Assembly: GCA_040879025.1 (NCBI GenBank)
Contig: JBBDLF010000035.1
Span: 1-64,000, forward strand
Length of the DNA: 64,000 bases
Origin: JBBDLF01 sp040879025
GTDB lineage: Bacteria > Pseudomonadota > Gammaproteobacteria > Pseudomonadales > Pseudohongiellaceae
Direction of reading: 5' to 3'
Shown piece by piece: positions 46,150 through 54,438 of the stretch. Each line of letters starts with the position of its first letter. Within the stretch, counting starts at the first letter, position 1. The notes below the pieces were generated by a model. That model was not told where the DNA came from and made no database searches. It worked only from the letters and a program-made list of their open reading frames with translations. The position numbers and the translations under genes were made by a program.

Positions 46150-46819
46150 TCATACTACGAACCTTGATTCGGTCCTCATCGTGGAAGACCACAAGCAAGC
46201 CGCTGCAATACTGAAAAAAGTAGTGGATGCGGAATTTGGATACCCGGATATCAACACAGCGTACACATTTGCTGACGGTTTGAAATATCTGCGAGAGCGT
46301 TCTTTCAGTATGGCCCTCATTGATCTGGGGCTTCCCGATGGAAACGGAATTGACCTTGTACGCTATGCGAGCTTGAAGCAGTCTGCAATGCTGAGCATTG
46401 TCACGACGATATTCGATGACGAGGAGCATCTGTTTGATGCATTGCGTTCCGGAGCTAGCGGCTATCTGCTGAAAGGCCATTCACCGGAAGAACTGGCCAC
46501 CTATCTAAAGGAGGCGGTAGACGGGCGGCCGGCGCTGTCCCCGCACATTGCCCAGTCGATGTTGGGGTTTTTTCGCCAGTCGCAGGCCAAACAGCCAAAT
46601 GCCGAGCAGAGTCTGCTGGAACATCTTACTCCCCGGGAGCAGGAGATACTGTCACTGATAGCCAGGGGCTGCAGTGTCAGGGAAGTAGGCGGGCTTCTCG
46701 AAATTTCCACCAACACGGTATCTCATCACATCAAAAGCCTGTATGGAAAATTGAACATCCATAATCGCGCTGAGGCCACTGCCGCCGCTGTGCAACTGAA
46801 CATATTTAAACCGGACTGA
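46142..46819 (+). CDS. NarL/LuxR-family response regulator
   Basis: The 225-aa product starts inside the kinase stop region (8-base overlap). The receiver domain has the phosphorylation Asp in ALIDLGLPDG (about residue 60), an acidic pair at VEDH and the Lys in LLKGHS. The C-terminal LuxR-type HTH is complete (LTPREQEILSLIARG... and NTVSHHIKSLYGKL). It surely pairs with the upstream kinase. The phospholipase gene 32 bases downstream is a candidate co-transcribed target. Confidence 0.92.
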   Translation: MSDHTTNLDSVLIVEDHKQAAAILKKVVDAEFGYPDINTAYTFADGLKYLRERSFSMALIDLGLPDGNGIDLVRYASLKQSAMLSIVTTIFDDEEHLFDALRSGASGYLLKGHSPEELATYLKEAVDGRPALSPHIAQSMLGFFRQSQAKQPNAEQSLLEHLTPREQEILSLIARGCSVREVGGLLEISTNTVSHHIKSLYGKLNIHNRAEATAAAVQLNIFKPD

Positions 46820-46851
46820 AATAATCCGGTTGGTGCGAGACGGGGCTGGGT

Positions 46852-48105
46852 ATGAAAAAAAACAAACTGGTAATCAATGGTATCCTGCTTGGTTTCATCA
46901 TTTCGGCTCAGGCGCAACCGAACTCTGTATTCGATATCTGTCCCCTTATAACGGATGCCTTGGAAAGATTGGCTTGTTACGATGAATTCGCAGACAGAAA
47001 GTCATTGGACGACAATTCTGGATCGACACGGCAAGGGGAGGAAGGTGTGCGTGCAATACAGGATCTGGCAACTGCGAACGAATTAGTCGAGCGCGGGATA
47101 CCGCCTGCCACGAACCCGCTAACGTACACGCCACGAGTCCTGTCCAGTGATGGACCCAATATATTCGGAATCTCCAGCTCGCCCCGTTTCAGAAAACCAG
47201 GCGATCACGGTGAACGCTCACATTTCGAGTTTAATGTATCAATCAAATACCCATTAATGATCAATGACCGGTCCGTGCGGAGTAAGCAAAACACCGGCTG
47301 GCCGAACCGATTGCCGGAACGGTTCTTCTTTATTTACAACGGCAGCTATGATTTTCACGCGCTGAATAACTTCAAAGCCTTTAATGAAACGAAAGTGGAT
47401 TGGTATCGCTCCGCGCCGGTGATCTCGCGGGATCAGAATCCCGGCTTCGCGGCAGAGTGGGACCTGGTCGCTGACGGTTCGCGGAAGTTGCGCTTTGGAC
47501 TGATGCATCACTCCAATGGTCAACCCAAGTCATACAGTAGCCCCGACACCGATGATACTGATGATCAGAAAGCGGCCAAGGAAGCGGAAAAGCAGGCCCT
47601 CATTGCCGAGATCAATAGCTATATCCACGGTGAGGAAGGAGAAAACTATGCGTTGCAGGATTTGAGCCGATCAAGTAACTATGTGCAACTCCGCTATCAG
47701 CGTATTCTCGACGGGAAGGTGGAAGGAGGGCAGAATTGGAAACAATACCAGCTGGAAGTCCGGCCCCATTATTTTGGCGTGGATGATGAGATCTTTTGGG
47801 AAGCCGGCCTCGGAGACCGGCCAAAGATTACAGACTATGACGGTTTGCGTTTTCAGTGGGAACATTATGACTCAGAAAGCATCTTCAATTTTCTGCCGCG
47901 ATCAAGCGCGTTTATCAAGCGTGTGGAACTGAAGACAGGTATTTCTGATTTTAGCCAATTAGGAAATATAAGTTCCCAGTTGAGCCTGGGCTGGAAATGG
48001 GACAACCTGACGGTGGTCGGCTATTGGTTCAGTGGCTATGGAAAGGAGTTGTCCACCTATCACTACCGAAGCCATCACTGGGGGGTAGGGCTGGAGTTGC
48101 GGTAA
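46852..48105 (+). CDS. pldA: Outer-membrane phospholipase A-like protein
   Basis: The 417-aa product has a signal peptide (LGFIISAQA). Next is a short Cys pair region (FDICPLITDALERLACYDEFAD) of the kind seen at the mature N-terminus of several envelope proteins. The beta-barrel part contains the OMPLA motif HHSNG (about residue 219), with His and Ser as catalytic residues, and the later LSRSSNY, where the Asn would complete the triad. A charged insertion (DTDDTDDQKAAKEAEKQA) separates the two motifs. The last residue is Arg after a beta strand rather than Phe. It should hydrolyse phospholipids in the outer leaflet upon membrane damage. Confidence 0.82.
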   Translation: MKKNKLVINGILLGFIISAQAQPNSVFDICPLITDALERLACYDEFADRKSLDDNSGSTRQGEEGVRAIQDLATANELVERGIPPATNPLTYTPRVLSSDGPNIFGISSSPRFRKPGDHGERSHFEFNVSIKYPLMINDRSVRSKQNTGWPNRLPERFFFIYNGSYDFHALNNFKAFNETKVDWYRSAPVISRDQNPGFAAEWDLVADGSRKLRFGLMHHSNGQPKSYSSPDTDDTDDQKAAKEAEKQALIAEINSYIHGEEGENYALQDLSRSSNYVQLRYQRILDGKVEGGQNWKQYQLEVRPHYFGVDDEIFWEAGLGDRPKITDYDGLRFQWEHYDSESIFNFLPRSSAFIKRVELKTGISDFSQLGNISSQLSLGWKWDNLTVVGYWFSGYGKELSTYHYRSHHWGVGLELR

Positions 48106-48130
48106 TCCCAAATACCCCCCAATCAGACGC

Positions 48131-48739
48131 TCACTGGTCTTGCTGGAAAACCACCGTAAAATTCACAGGCACCGCGTTGCTGATGCTGGGCAGGCCGGCC
48201 ACTTCGCGTAACCGTTGCACACCCTCAACCAAACCGAAGGAATCCGCCATCACGATGATGGGTTTGGTCGTGCCTGCCAGCAGTCTGCCATTCGCCAGTT
48301 TGGTTACCAGCAGGTCGGGGGCAATTTCCTGACTGGAGCCATGCAGGTCCAGTGTGAACGGTACACTCACAATCGTGCTGTCCCCAACCGCCAGCGAAGA
48401 CAGCTTCTGGAGATCGAGTTGGCCGGACACGTTGCCGCGTGGGAACCGGTCGGTTTCGAACAACATGGCCTGCATGCGTTCATCGCGAATGGGAATCAGG
48501 GTATTCACGCTGGCCAGGTCGATGGTGATTCTGAGGTCGCCCTGGTTGCTGAGCTTGCCTGACAGGGTATCGAAGGTGTGAATTTCAGCTACATGGTCGG
48601 CCTTGATGGTGACGAAACTCAACTCAGAGGCATCGTTGTCGAGCGTCCACTCGGCCTGGGATTTGGTGGCGAGAACTCCGGTGGCAATAAGACAGGCAGT
48701 CATCAGGGCGGTGAACTGAGAGAGCGATCGCTTGGTCAT
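48131..48739 (-). CDS. YceI-family periplasmic protein
   Basis: The 202-aa product has a signal peptide and the YceI lipocalin-like domain: WTLDNDASELSFVTIKADHVAEIHTF at the start of the mature chain and TIDLASVNTLIPIRDERM with DRFPR. Such proteins bind isoprenoid chains or similar hydrophobic ligands. It lies convergent to the phospholipase, with its stop 25 bases away. Confidence 0.9.
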   Translation of the reverse strand: MTKRSLSQFTALMTACLIATGVLATKSQAEWTLDNDASELSFVTIKADHVAEIHTFDTLSGKLSNQGDLRITIDLASVNTLIPIRDERMQAMLFETDRFPRGNVSGQLDLQKLSSLAVGDSTIVSVPFTLDLHGSSQEIAPDLLVTKLANGRLLAGTTKPIIVMADSFGLVEGVQRLREVAGLPSISNAVPVNFTVVFQQDQ

Positions 48740-48910
48740 TGTTATACTCCATTTGAATTAATGTCGAAAGTCTGGATGAGAAGGCGGCGTTTTGCAAGCG
48801 CTTGAGCGCGCGGCATAACCCAATACAACGGGTCGGCACCGGAATTAACGTATCCCGGTGTCGGCCCTTGGTTATCGTTCAAACAAGTATTGCCGAATTG
48901 ACGGCGTTGG

Positions 48911-49900
48911 TTATTGCTCCGTACCCGTGGCGAGGCGTTGCTCCTCGATACGCTCTCCGCGCAGTATATTCACCATGCCGTAGTTACCTTCGTGGCAGGC
49001 ATACTCGTACATCAGCCCATCCACCTTGGCCATCGGCACCACGGCGGTAATCCGGTCGGTAAACGTAGCCGGGTCATCCACGGTGAACTCGTAATTCACA
49101 GTAAATTCATCAACCCGTGTGAAGCGCTCGGTCAGCACCTTCTTCTCGGCGCTACCAAAAACGGCGAAGCTTTGGGTGAGACCATTGAAATTTCTGGTGA
49201 CCACGACCAGGGTATCGCCGTCCCAGTAGCCCCGTGAGTCACCGGTCCACAGACGAATGTCTTCATCGATATGGTCGCGTCCGTCCAGCGGAACAATACG
49301 GGCATCGTGAATCATTTCAGTGATCAGCACGGCATGGTCCCGGTTCTGGATGATCTGCAGGTTGTTGTTATACATGCTGGGTGTGAAGGGCGGACCGGAG
49401 TTGAAGCCGACGATGCACCGCTCCGACAAACCGCGGTCCTCGGGGCCGTCCTTGCCGATGCCGCCCACTGTGACCAGCACCGGTCGTTCGCCATTGAAGT
49501 CCGGACCCAGGCCACCACTCTGGATTGTCACGCCTTCCACCCGGTCGGGTATCCGGCCATCTTCTGGATAAACGATCAACGACGTGCGTAAATTGTCTCC
49601 GCGGCCGGCGCTTTCCACCCAGAAAGTGTTATATCCCCCCACGCCGGATTCGTTGAGGGCTTCATACGCCGCCTCGGTGCCGGCCCGCAACCTTTCAAAA
49701 TCTTCCCGCGACATGGTTTGCTGACTACCGAACGCAGGGTTTCTCTGCATAGGAATATAGGAACTGAAATTCCAGACTCCCTGCAGATCCGGTTGTCCCC
49801 ATTGGGTACGCGGTGCGACGTAATTGTCTGCTGCCGGCAGGGTTGAACTGAACAGTCCGGTAACGACCACGGCGACAGTGGTGGCGAGAGTTAATTTCAT
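48911..49900 (-). CDS. Exported conserved protein of unknown function (PDLQGVW type)
   Basis: The 329-aa product has a signal peptide (VVVTGLFSSTLPA) and starts its mature part with the motif TQWGQPDLQGVWNFSS. It also contains RCIVGFNSGPP, GDSRGYWDGDTLVV and a late YACHEGNYGM. This set recurs in secreted proteins of marine gammaproteobacteria and acidobacteria without known function. It is likely a periplasmic or outer-membrane-associated beta-rich protein; function not assignable. Confidence 0.75.
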   Translation of the reverse strand: MKLTLATTVAVVVTGLFSSTLPAADNYVAPRTQWGQPDLQGVWNFSSYIPMQRNPAFGSQQTMSREDFERLRAGTEAAYEALNESGVGGYNTFWVESAGRGDNLRTSLIVYPEDGRIPDRVEGVTIQSGGLGPDFNGERPVLVTVGGIGKDGPEDRGLSERCIVGFNSGPPFTPSMYNNNLQIIQNRDHAVLITEMIHDARIVPLDGRDHIDEDIRLWTGDSRGYWDGDTLVVVTRNFNGLTQSFAVFGSAEKKVLTERFTRVDEFTVNYEFTVDDPATFTDRITAVVPMAKVDGLMYEYACHEGNYGMVNILRGERIEEQRLATGTEQ

Positions 49901-50185
49901 GGTGTTCCCCCGAATGGTTGATGCTGCCAGCGTGGTAAGTCAATCCATGGCAGTGTCAGGGCATTTAATCGAAAACAGCGCTGGAACTCAATGCAATTTG
50001 GGAACCGGAGTCCACAGAGGAGTGAAGAATTCAGTAATCATCTTCTCCAGCGGCCGCCACGGGTGCCGTGGGAGCCCAGTCAGGCAGCAAAACGCGGTCA
50101 AGCTGGTCTGTGACGGGTTATTTGCGGTTGTCACCGGTCAGCCAAGCGAATAATCTATGCACACTGCTTACAGTGGAGTTTATCG

Positions 50186-51016
50186 ATGCTGAAAATAAAT
50201 CCAACAAGACGCCTGCTGCCGATATTGCTTCTTCTGCTCTTCTGCCCCTTGGCCGGGGCTCAGGAGTACCGCATACTGATTACCAACGACGACGGTGTGG
50301 ATTCGCCGTTGCTGGCCGAGTTGAAACTGCAGCTCGAGGCGTTGCCGGATACAGAGGTGGTGGTTTCCGCTCCCGACGCCAACCAGTCCGGCAGCAGCCA
50401 CGCCAGTATTGGTGCGGAGTTCGAGGTCACCAGGGTGATGCGGGACGGTGAGTTTTTCGGCTACTCGGTGTCCGGGAGGCCGGCCGATGCCGTGCGCTAT
50501 GCTCTGTTGACGCTCGGGTCCGAGGAGCCGTTTGACCTGGTGGTGTCCGGGATCAATCTGGGCGCCAACGTGGGAGATGTTTCACACCTGTCGGGTACGG
50601 TGGGTGCCGCGATGGAGGCGCAATATCACGGTATCCCGTCCATAGCCGTGTCGCAGGCAACAAGCGAGGTAAATACCCGTGAATCGGCCCGCTTCGCCGC
50701 GAGGGTCGTGGAGAAGCTCCGTCGGGATGGACCGCTGCCGGGTGTGGTACTGTCGATCAATATTCCCGGTGGCGTATTGAAGGGTGTGCGCGTCCGGCCG
50801 GTGGGCGACTCTTACTTGCAGACCGAAGGGTACGAGGAACTCAGCGTGCAGGGCGACCGGATGGCGGTACGCCGAATACGCACCATTGCCACTTCCGAGG
50901 ACAGGGTGACCGATACCTATGCCTATCAGAACGGGTACATAACTATCACACCGCTAAAATTTGACTGGACCGCTTACGAACTGATTCCCGAAGTTGAATC
51001 ATGGGATCTGGAATAG
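50186..51016 (+). CDS. surE: SurE-family phosphatase with signal peptide
   Basis: The 276-aa protein has GGAG eight bases before the ATG. It shows the SurE metal site (ITNDDGVDSP), APDANQSGSSHA and SGINLGANVGD, so the catalytic core appears complete. Ordinary SurE enzymes (5'/3'-nucleotidases) are cytoplasmic, but this one begins with a signal peptide (LLPILLLLLFCPLAGAQ). It would then dephosphorylate nucleotides or other phosphomonoesters in the periplasm. It is not next to pcm or nlpD, the usual neighbours of housekeeping surE. Confidence 0.88.
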   Translation: MLKINPTRRLLPILLLLLFCPLAGAQEYRILITNDDGVDSPLLAELKLQLEALPDTEVVVSAPDANQSGSSHASIGAEFEVTRVMRDGEFFGYSVSGRPADAVRYALLTLGSEEPFDLVVSGINLGANVGDVSHLSGTVGAAMEAQYHGIPSIAVSQATSEVNTRESARFAARVVEKLRRDGPLPGVVLSINIPGGVLKGVRVRPVGDSYLQTEGYEELSVQGDRMAVRRIRTIATSEDRVTDTYAYQNGYITITPLKFDWTAYELIPEVESWDLE

Positions 51017-51150
51017 GGGTTTCGGGAACAGAGGGTTTATAAAGCGAGGGTTATGGTACTCCCGGCTCCTGAGCCGGTGCGCCGTGGATTGTGTTCGGGC
51101 ATTGGTGTTTCGACCGAAACTAAAATTGGTAAAGATTGGGGGGATTCGAA

Positions 51151-52386
51151 ATGGTTGGAAAAATGCGTTTGCGTGGGCTGACTGCCTTGTGCGGAGCTTT
51201 GCTCCTGGTAGTTTCATCATTTGTTCTGGCGGACATTGAGCAGGCACGGCTGGATGCCATTGCCGCAGACCTGCAGGCCAGGGTGGACGAAGGGCGACTT
51301 GCCGGTGCGGTCGCATTGGTGGCCCAGGACGGTGAGATTCAGATGAATGAGGCGTTCGGCCACAGGAATGTGGAAGACGGGGTGGTTATGACCACCGATA
51401 CCATCTTCCGTATTTTTTCGATGACCAAACCAGTTGCCGGCACGGCATTGATGATTTTGCATGATGAAGGCAAATTCGAGTTGGACGACCCGGTCGGAGA
51501 ATACATTCCTGAACTTGCCGATTTGCGCGTGTTCAAATCACAGCGGGACGATGGCAGCTTCGAAACAGAAGCGGCGGGTCACGCAATGACAATACGTGAA
51601 TTGATGAGCCACACCGGCGGGCTGGTTTATACTCCGCCATTGTCTCAGGGTCCGGTTGCGCAGGCTTATGCACAGGCCGGCATTTTGGGCAGGGAGACCA
51701 CGCTGGCGGAAATGGCCGACGCGTTGGATGACATTCCCCTCAATCACCAGCCCGGCACCCAATGGGTTTACAGCATTTCGGTTGATGTTCAGGGTTATCT
51801 GATTGAAGTGCTGTCAGGACAGACCTTTGACCGGTTCCTGAAGGAACGGATATTCACTCCGCTGGGTATGAGGGATACCGGATTTCACGTCGTACCTGAG
51901 AAAGCCGACAGACTCTCACGTCAGTACGCACCCGTTCAGGGAACACTGCGACGTACCGACACCGGTGCCTTTCTGCAGGAGCCGAAATTCTTTTCCGGCG
52001 GTGGCGGCCTCACGTCCACCGCGGCTGACTACATGAAATTCGCCCAAATGCACTTGAATGGCGGCGTTCTCGCCGGTGAGCGCATCCTGTCGGAAGAAGC
52101 GGTTGCAATTATGCGCAGCAATCACCTGCCTGAGGGCATCAGCGATATCGGGCAACTTTACCCCGGTAATGTATTTGGTGTGGATTTCGCCGTGGTGGAT
52201 AACCCGGATCTGTGGAATGGAGCCCCGGCAGGCACACACTGGTGGTGGGGCATCGCAGGCACCTGGTTCTGGATAGATCCGGTAAACGATATTATTTTTG
52301 TAGGAATGATCCAGAACGACGACATTTTTTATTCGCTGCAGGTGGCGGCGAAAATGCGAGACCTGATTTACCGCCCGCTGGAATAA
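51151..52386 (+). CDS. Exported serine hydrolase (class C beta-lactamase fold)
   Basis: The 411-aa product from ATG 51151 (GGGGGGA upstream) has a signal peptide (LLLVVSSFVLA). Its SxxK nucleophile is SMTKP (about residue 90). The Tyr motif is YSISVDVQG in place of YxN, and a late HWWWGIAG block takes the KTG position. These CubicO-type proteins are esterases, D-aminopeptidases or lactonases rather than resistance enzymes. The sequence ends in a low-quality region near the scaffold gap, but the C-terminus looks complete. Confidence 0.88.
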   Translation: MVGKMRLRGLTALCGALLLVVSSFVLADIEQARLDAIAADLQARVDEGRLAGAVALVAQDGEIQMNEAFGHRNVEDGVVMTTDTIFRIFSMTKPVAGTALMILHDEGKFELDDPVGEYIPELADLRVFKSQRDDGSFETEAAGHAMTIRELMSHTGGLVYTPPLSQGPVAQAYAQAGILGRETTLAEMADALDDIPLNHQPGTQWVYSISVDVQGYLIEVLSGQTFDRFLKERIFTPLGMRDTGFHVVPEKADRLSRQYAPVQGTLRRTDTGAFLQEPKFFSGGGGLTSTAADYMKFAQMHLNGGVLAGERILSEEAVAIMRSNHLPEGISDIGQLYPGNVFGVDFAVVDNPDLWNGAPAGTHWWWGIAGTWFWIDPVNDIIFVGMIQNDDIFYSLQVAAKMRDLIYRPLE

Positions 52387-52388
52387 CC

Positions 52389-52453
52389 GGGGTCGGTGGC
52401 GAATGATAATCATTCTCAATCTACCTGATTGGGGGTCGGTGGCGAATGATAAT
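52389..52453 (+). repeat. Direct repeat of 22 bases before the scaffold gap
   Basis: GGGGTCGGTGGCGAATGATAAT occurs in full at 52389-52410 and 52432-52453 (43-base period). Parts of the segment reappear inverted beyond the gap (52423-52434 versus 52541-52552). Confidence 0.7.
52399..52417 (+). promoter_or_regulatory. Fur-box-like sequence
   Basis: GCGAATGATAATCATTCTC matches 16 of 19 positions of the E. coli Fur consensus. It lies between two convergent gene ends, which is an odd place for an operator. Confidence 0.45.
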
Positions 52454-52468
52454 CTGGATTGAGAATGA

Positions 52469-52478
52469 NNNNNNNNNN
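52469..52478. other. Assembly gap (10 N)
   Basis: Ten N bases are followed by a long C homopolymer and a C-rich low-complexity stretch to about 52546. True length unknown; the flanks look like poor-quality inverted copies of each other. Confidence 0.98.
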
Positions 52479-52546
52479 ACCCACCCCCCCCCCCCCCCCA
52501 CCCCCAATCACGCGATCCGCCCGCCACCGCCCCCAATCCGCCCCAA

Positions 52547-53662
52547 TCAGGTGAGTTCGGCCATGTGTTTACGGTCGAACTCAATGATTTCGTCGTTCTT
52601 TTGCTCTCGTATCTTGTTTGGCCAGGCCGGGTCGGAAAGCAGTGCCCGACCCACGGCGACAAGATCAAACTCGTCGTGTTCGAAACGTTCAATCAGCGAG
52701 TCAATATCGGTTGTGGCGGCTTCCTTGCCAGCGTAAGTACGCAGGAAGTCTGAATCCAGCCCCACGCTTCCTACGGTAATAGCCGGCTTGCCGGTCAGTT
52801 TACGCGTCCAGCCGGCAAGATTCAGGATGGATCCTTCGAATTCCGGGTCATTAAAACGTCTGGTGCTGCAATGGAAAATATCCACTCCAGCCTGGCTCAA
52901 CGGGGCGAGAAAGGAGCCGAGGGCTTCCGGGTTTGTTGCCATCTTGTGCCGGTAGTCACCCTGCTTCCATTGCGAGAAGCGAAACACGATCGGAAAGTCT
53001 TCCGGAACCGCATGGCGGATGGCCTCGATAATCTCAACAGCAAACCGTGTTCGCTGCGCAAGGTCGCCGCCGTACTTGTCCGTACGCAGATTGGTGGCTT
53101 CCCAGAAGAACTGGTCTATCAGATAGCTGTGAGCGCCGTGGATTTCCACACCATCGAACCCCAGCCGCAGTGCGTCACTTGCGGCCCGTGCATAGGCTGC
53201 GACACATGCGTCAATGTCCGCTTGCACCATCGCCATGGGAACCTCTCCGCCGGGCTGTGTCGCATAGATTGGGTGCAGTATGGCTGAGGGACCATAACAC
53301 GGTTCGTCGGGGACCGGGCCGACACCGCGTTTGCGAATACTTCCCACATGCCAGATTTGCGGAATGATAAATCCTCCGGCGGCATGCACTGAGTCAAGCA
53401 CCCGCTTCCATCCGGCCAGCGCGTCCTCGCCATAGAACGAGGGGACGTCGGCGTTGCCATGGGCGCCCTTGAAGCTTGGCGGAGTGCCCTCTGTGATGAT
53501 CAAACCCACGCCGCCTTCCGCGCGACGACGATAGTAGGCGGCTACCGCTTCTCCGGGAACATTACCCGGCGACTTGCAGCGCGTCATCGGCGCCATCACA
53601 ATTCGATTGGGCAGGGTAACGCGGCCAAAAGAAAAAGGTCTAAAGAGCGTATCCATTTTCAT
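52547..53662 (-). CDS. NADH:flavin oxidoreductase (Old Yellow Enzyme family)
   Basis: The 371-aa protein has the FMN TIM-barrel signatures FSFGRVTLPNRIVMAPMTR, GLIITEGT, GFDGVEIHGAHSYLIDQF and DLVAVGRALLSDP. In place of the usual HHN active pair, GVEIHGAHSYL gives His-x-x-His. Family enzymes reduce activated C=C bonds with NAD(P)H. AGGAAAG lies 13 bases before the start; a second ATG (third codon) is possible. Confidence 0.9.
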   Translation of the reverse strand: MKMDTLFRPFSFGRVTLPNRIVMAPMTRCKSPGNVPGEAVAAYYRRRAEGGVGLIITEGTPPSFKGAHGNADVPSFYGEDALAGWKRVLDSVHAAGGFIIPQIWHVGSIRKRGVGPVPDEPCYGPSAILHPIYATQPGGEVPMAMVQADIDACVAAYARAASDALRLGFDGVEIHGAHSYLIDQFFWEATNLRTDKYGGDLAQRTRFAVEIIEAIRHAVPEDFPIVFRFSQWKQGDYRHKMATNPEALGSFLAPLSQAGVDIFHCSTRRFNDPEFEGSILNLAGWTRKLTGKPAITVGSVGLDSDFLRTYAGKEAATTDIDSLIERFEHDEFDLVAVGRALLSDPAWPNKIREQKNDEIIEFDRKHMAELT

Positions 53663-53791
53663 GCGTGCTTTTGCTTTCCTGACCCGAGCGGCTGCAGGGG
53701 TTTGTGATATTCTCTCGCGAGTCGTATGTTACTGGAATGAGGCCGGATGAGCTAAGGAACCTCTGAATAACTCCGTCTACTATGCAACGAG

Positions 53792-53840
53792 ACGGGAATC
53801 GGGAGAGGGGAAACAGGAGACGGAAACAGAGAGCGACGGA
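53792..53840 (+). repeat. Purine-rich tract
   Basis: About 45 bases of GGGAGAGGGGAAACAGGAGACGG-like sequence precede the ThpR gene. It resembles the GA tract at 10473 in composition. It is translated if a start at 53782 were used, giving an Arg/Asn-rich tail, which is unlikely. Confidence 0.5.
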
Positions 53841-53844
53841 TTAC

Positions 53845-54438
53845 ATGGCGCCACTAAAAAAGTCAAAAAAAATGCGCCTGTTTCTGGGCATTGGCTATTC
53901 ACCTTCCACTGCGGTGCGCCGGTTACTGGATGAACTGCAAAGCGTGGAACAATCACAAGCCCGGGAATTCAAGACAACACCGGTTGGCAACCTGCATGTC
54001 ACATTGAAGTTTCTGGGGCCGGTACCGGAGGCCGAGGTCACCAGACTGATCGATGTGATGGAGTCCGGCGTCTCCGCCCGCGAACCTTTTGCGGCGAATC
54101 TCTCAGGACCGGGCTGTTTCAGCAATTCGTTGTGGCTGGGGCTGGAAAAAAACGAACAATGGTCGGCGCTTTGCGAGATGGCCGCTGAACTGGAAGCTGG
54201 TATGGCCAGTGCAGGCTTCCCGCCCGAGACCCGATCCTACCGGCCCCATCTGACGGTGGCGCGGTTCAAACCGGGTCTCAGGCTGAAGCTGTCAGAATTG
54301 ATGGACCGATACAGCGGTGTGAACTGGGGCACTCTCCCCGTGCATGCCATTCACCTGTACCGTTCGGAGACCTTGTCCGAAGGTCCCCGCTACTCCATCC
54401 TTCACACAGTCAAGCTGAAGACTAGTCCGGCAGACTGA
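53845..54438 (+). CDS. thpR: RNA 2',3'-cyclic phosphodiesterase
   Basis: The 197-aa protein has the two HxTx motifs of the 2H superfamily, LHVTLKFLG (about residue 52) and RPHLTVARF (about 133), and the opening MRLFLGIGYSP. It opens 2',3'-cyclic phosphates on RNA. The start is 53845 or, equally, 53872; an upstream start at 53782 would add a low-complexity basic tail. Its 3' end overlaps the convergent PQQ dehydrogenase gene by 17 bases. Confidence 0.9.
   Translation: MAPLKKSKKMRLFLGIGYSPSTAVRRLLDELQSVEQSQAREFKTTPVGNLHVTLKFLGPVPEAEVTRLIDVMESGVSAREPFAANLSGPGCFSNSLWLGLEKNEQWSALCEMAAELEAGMASAGFPPETRSYRPHLTVARFKPGLRLKLSELMDRYSGVNWGTLPVHAIHLYRSETLSEGPRYSILHTVKLKTSPAD

Noticed and set aside
51151..52386. 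Antibiotic-resistance beta-lactamase
   Set aside because: The SxxK motif fits, but the YxN and KTG motifs deviate and the protein groups by eye with CubicO-type esterases.
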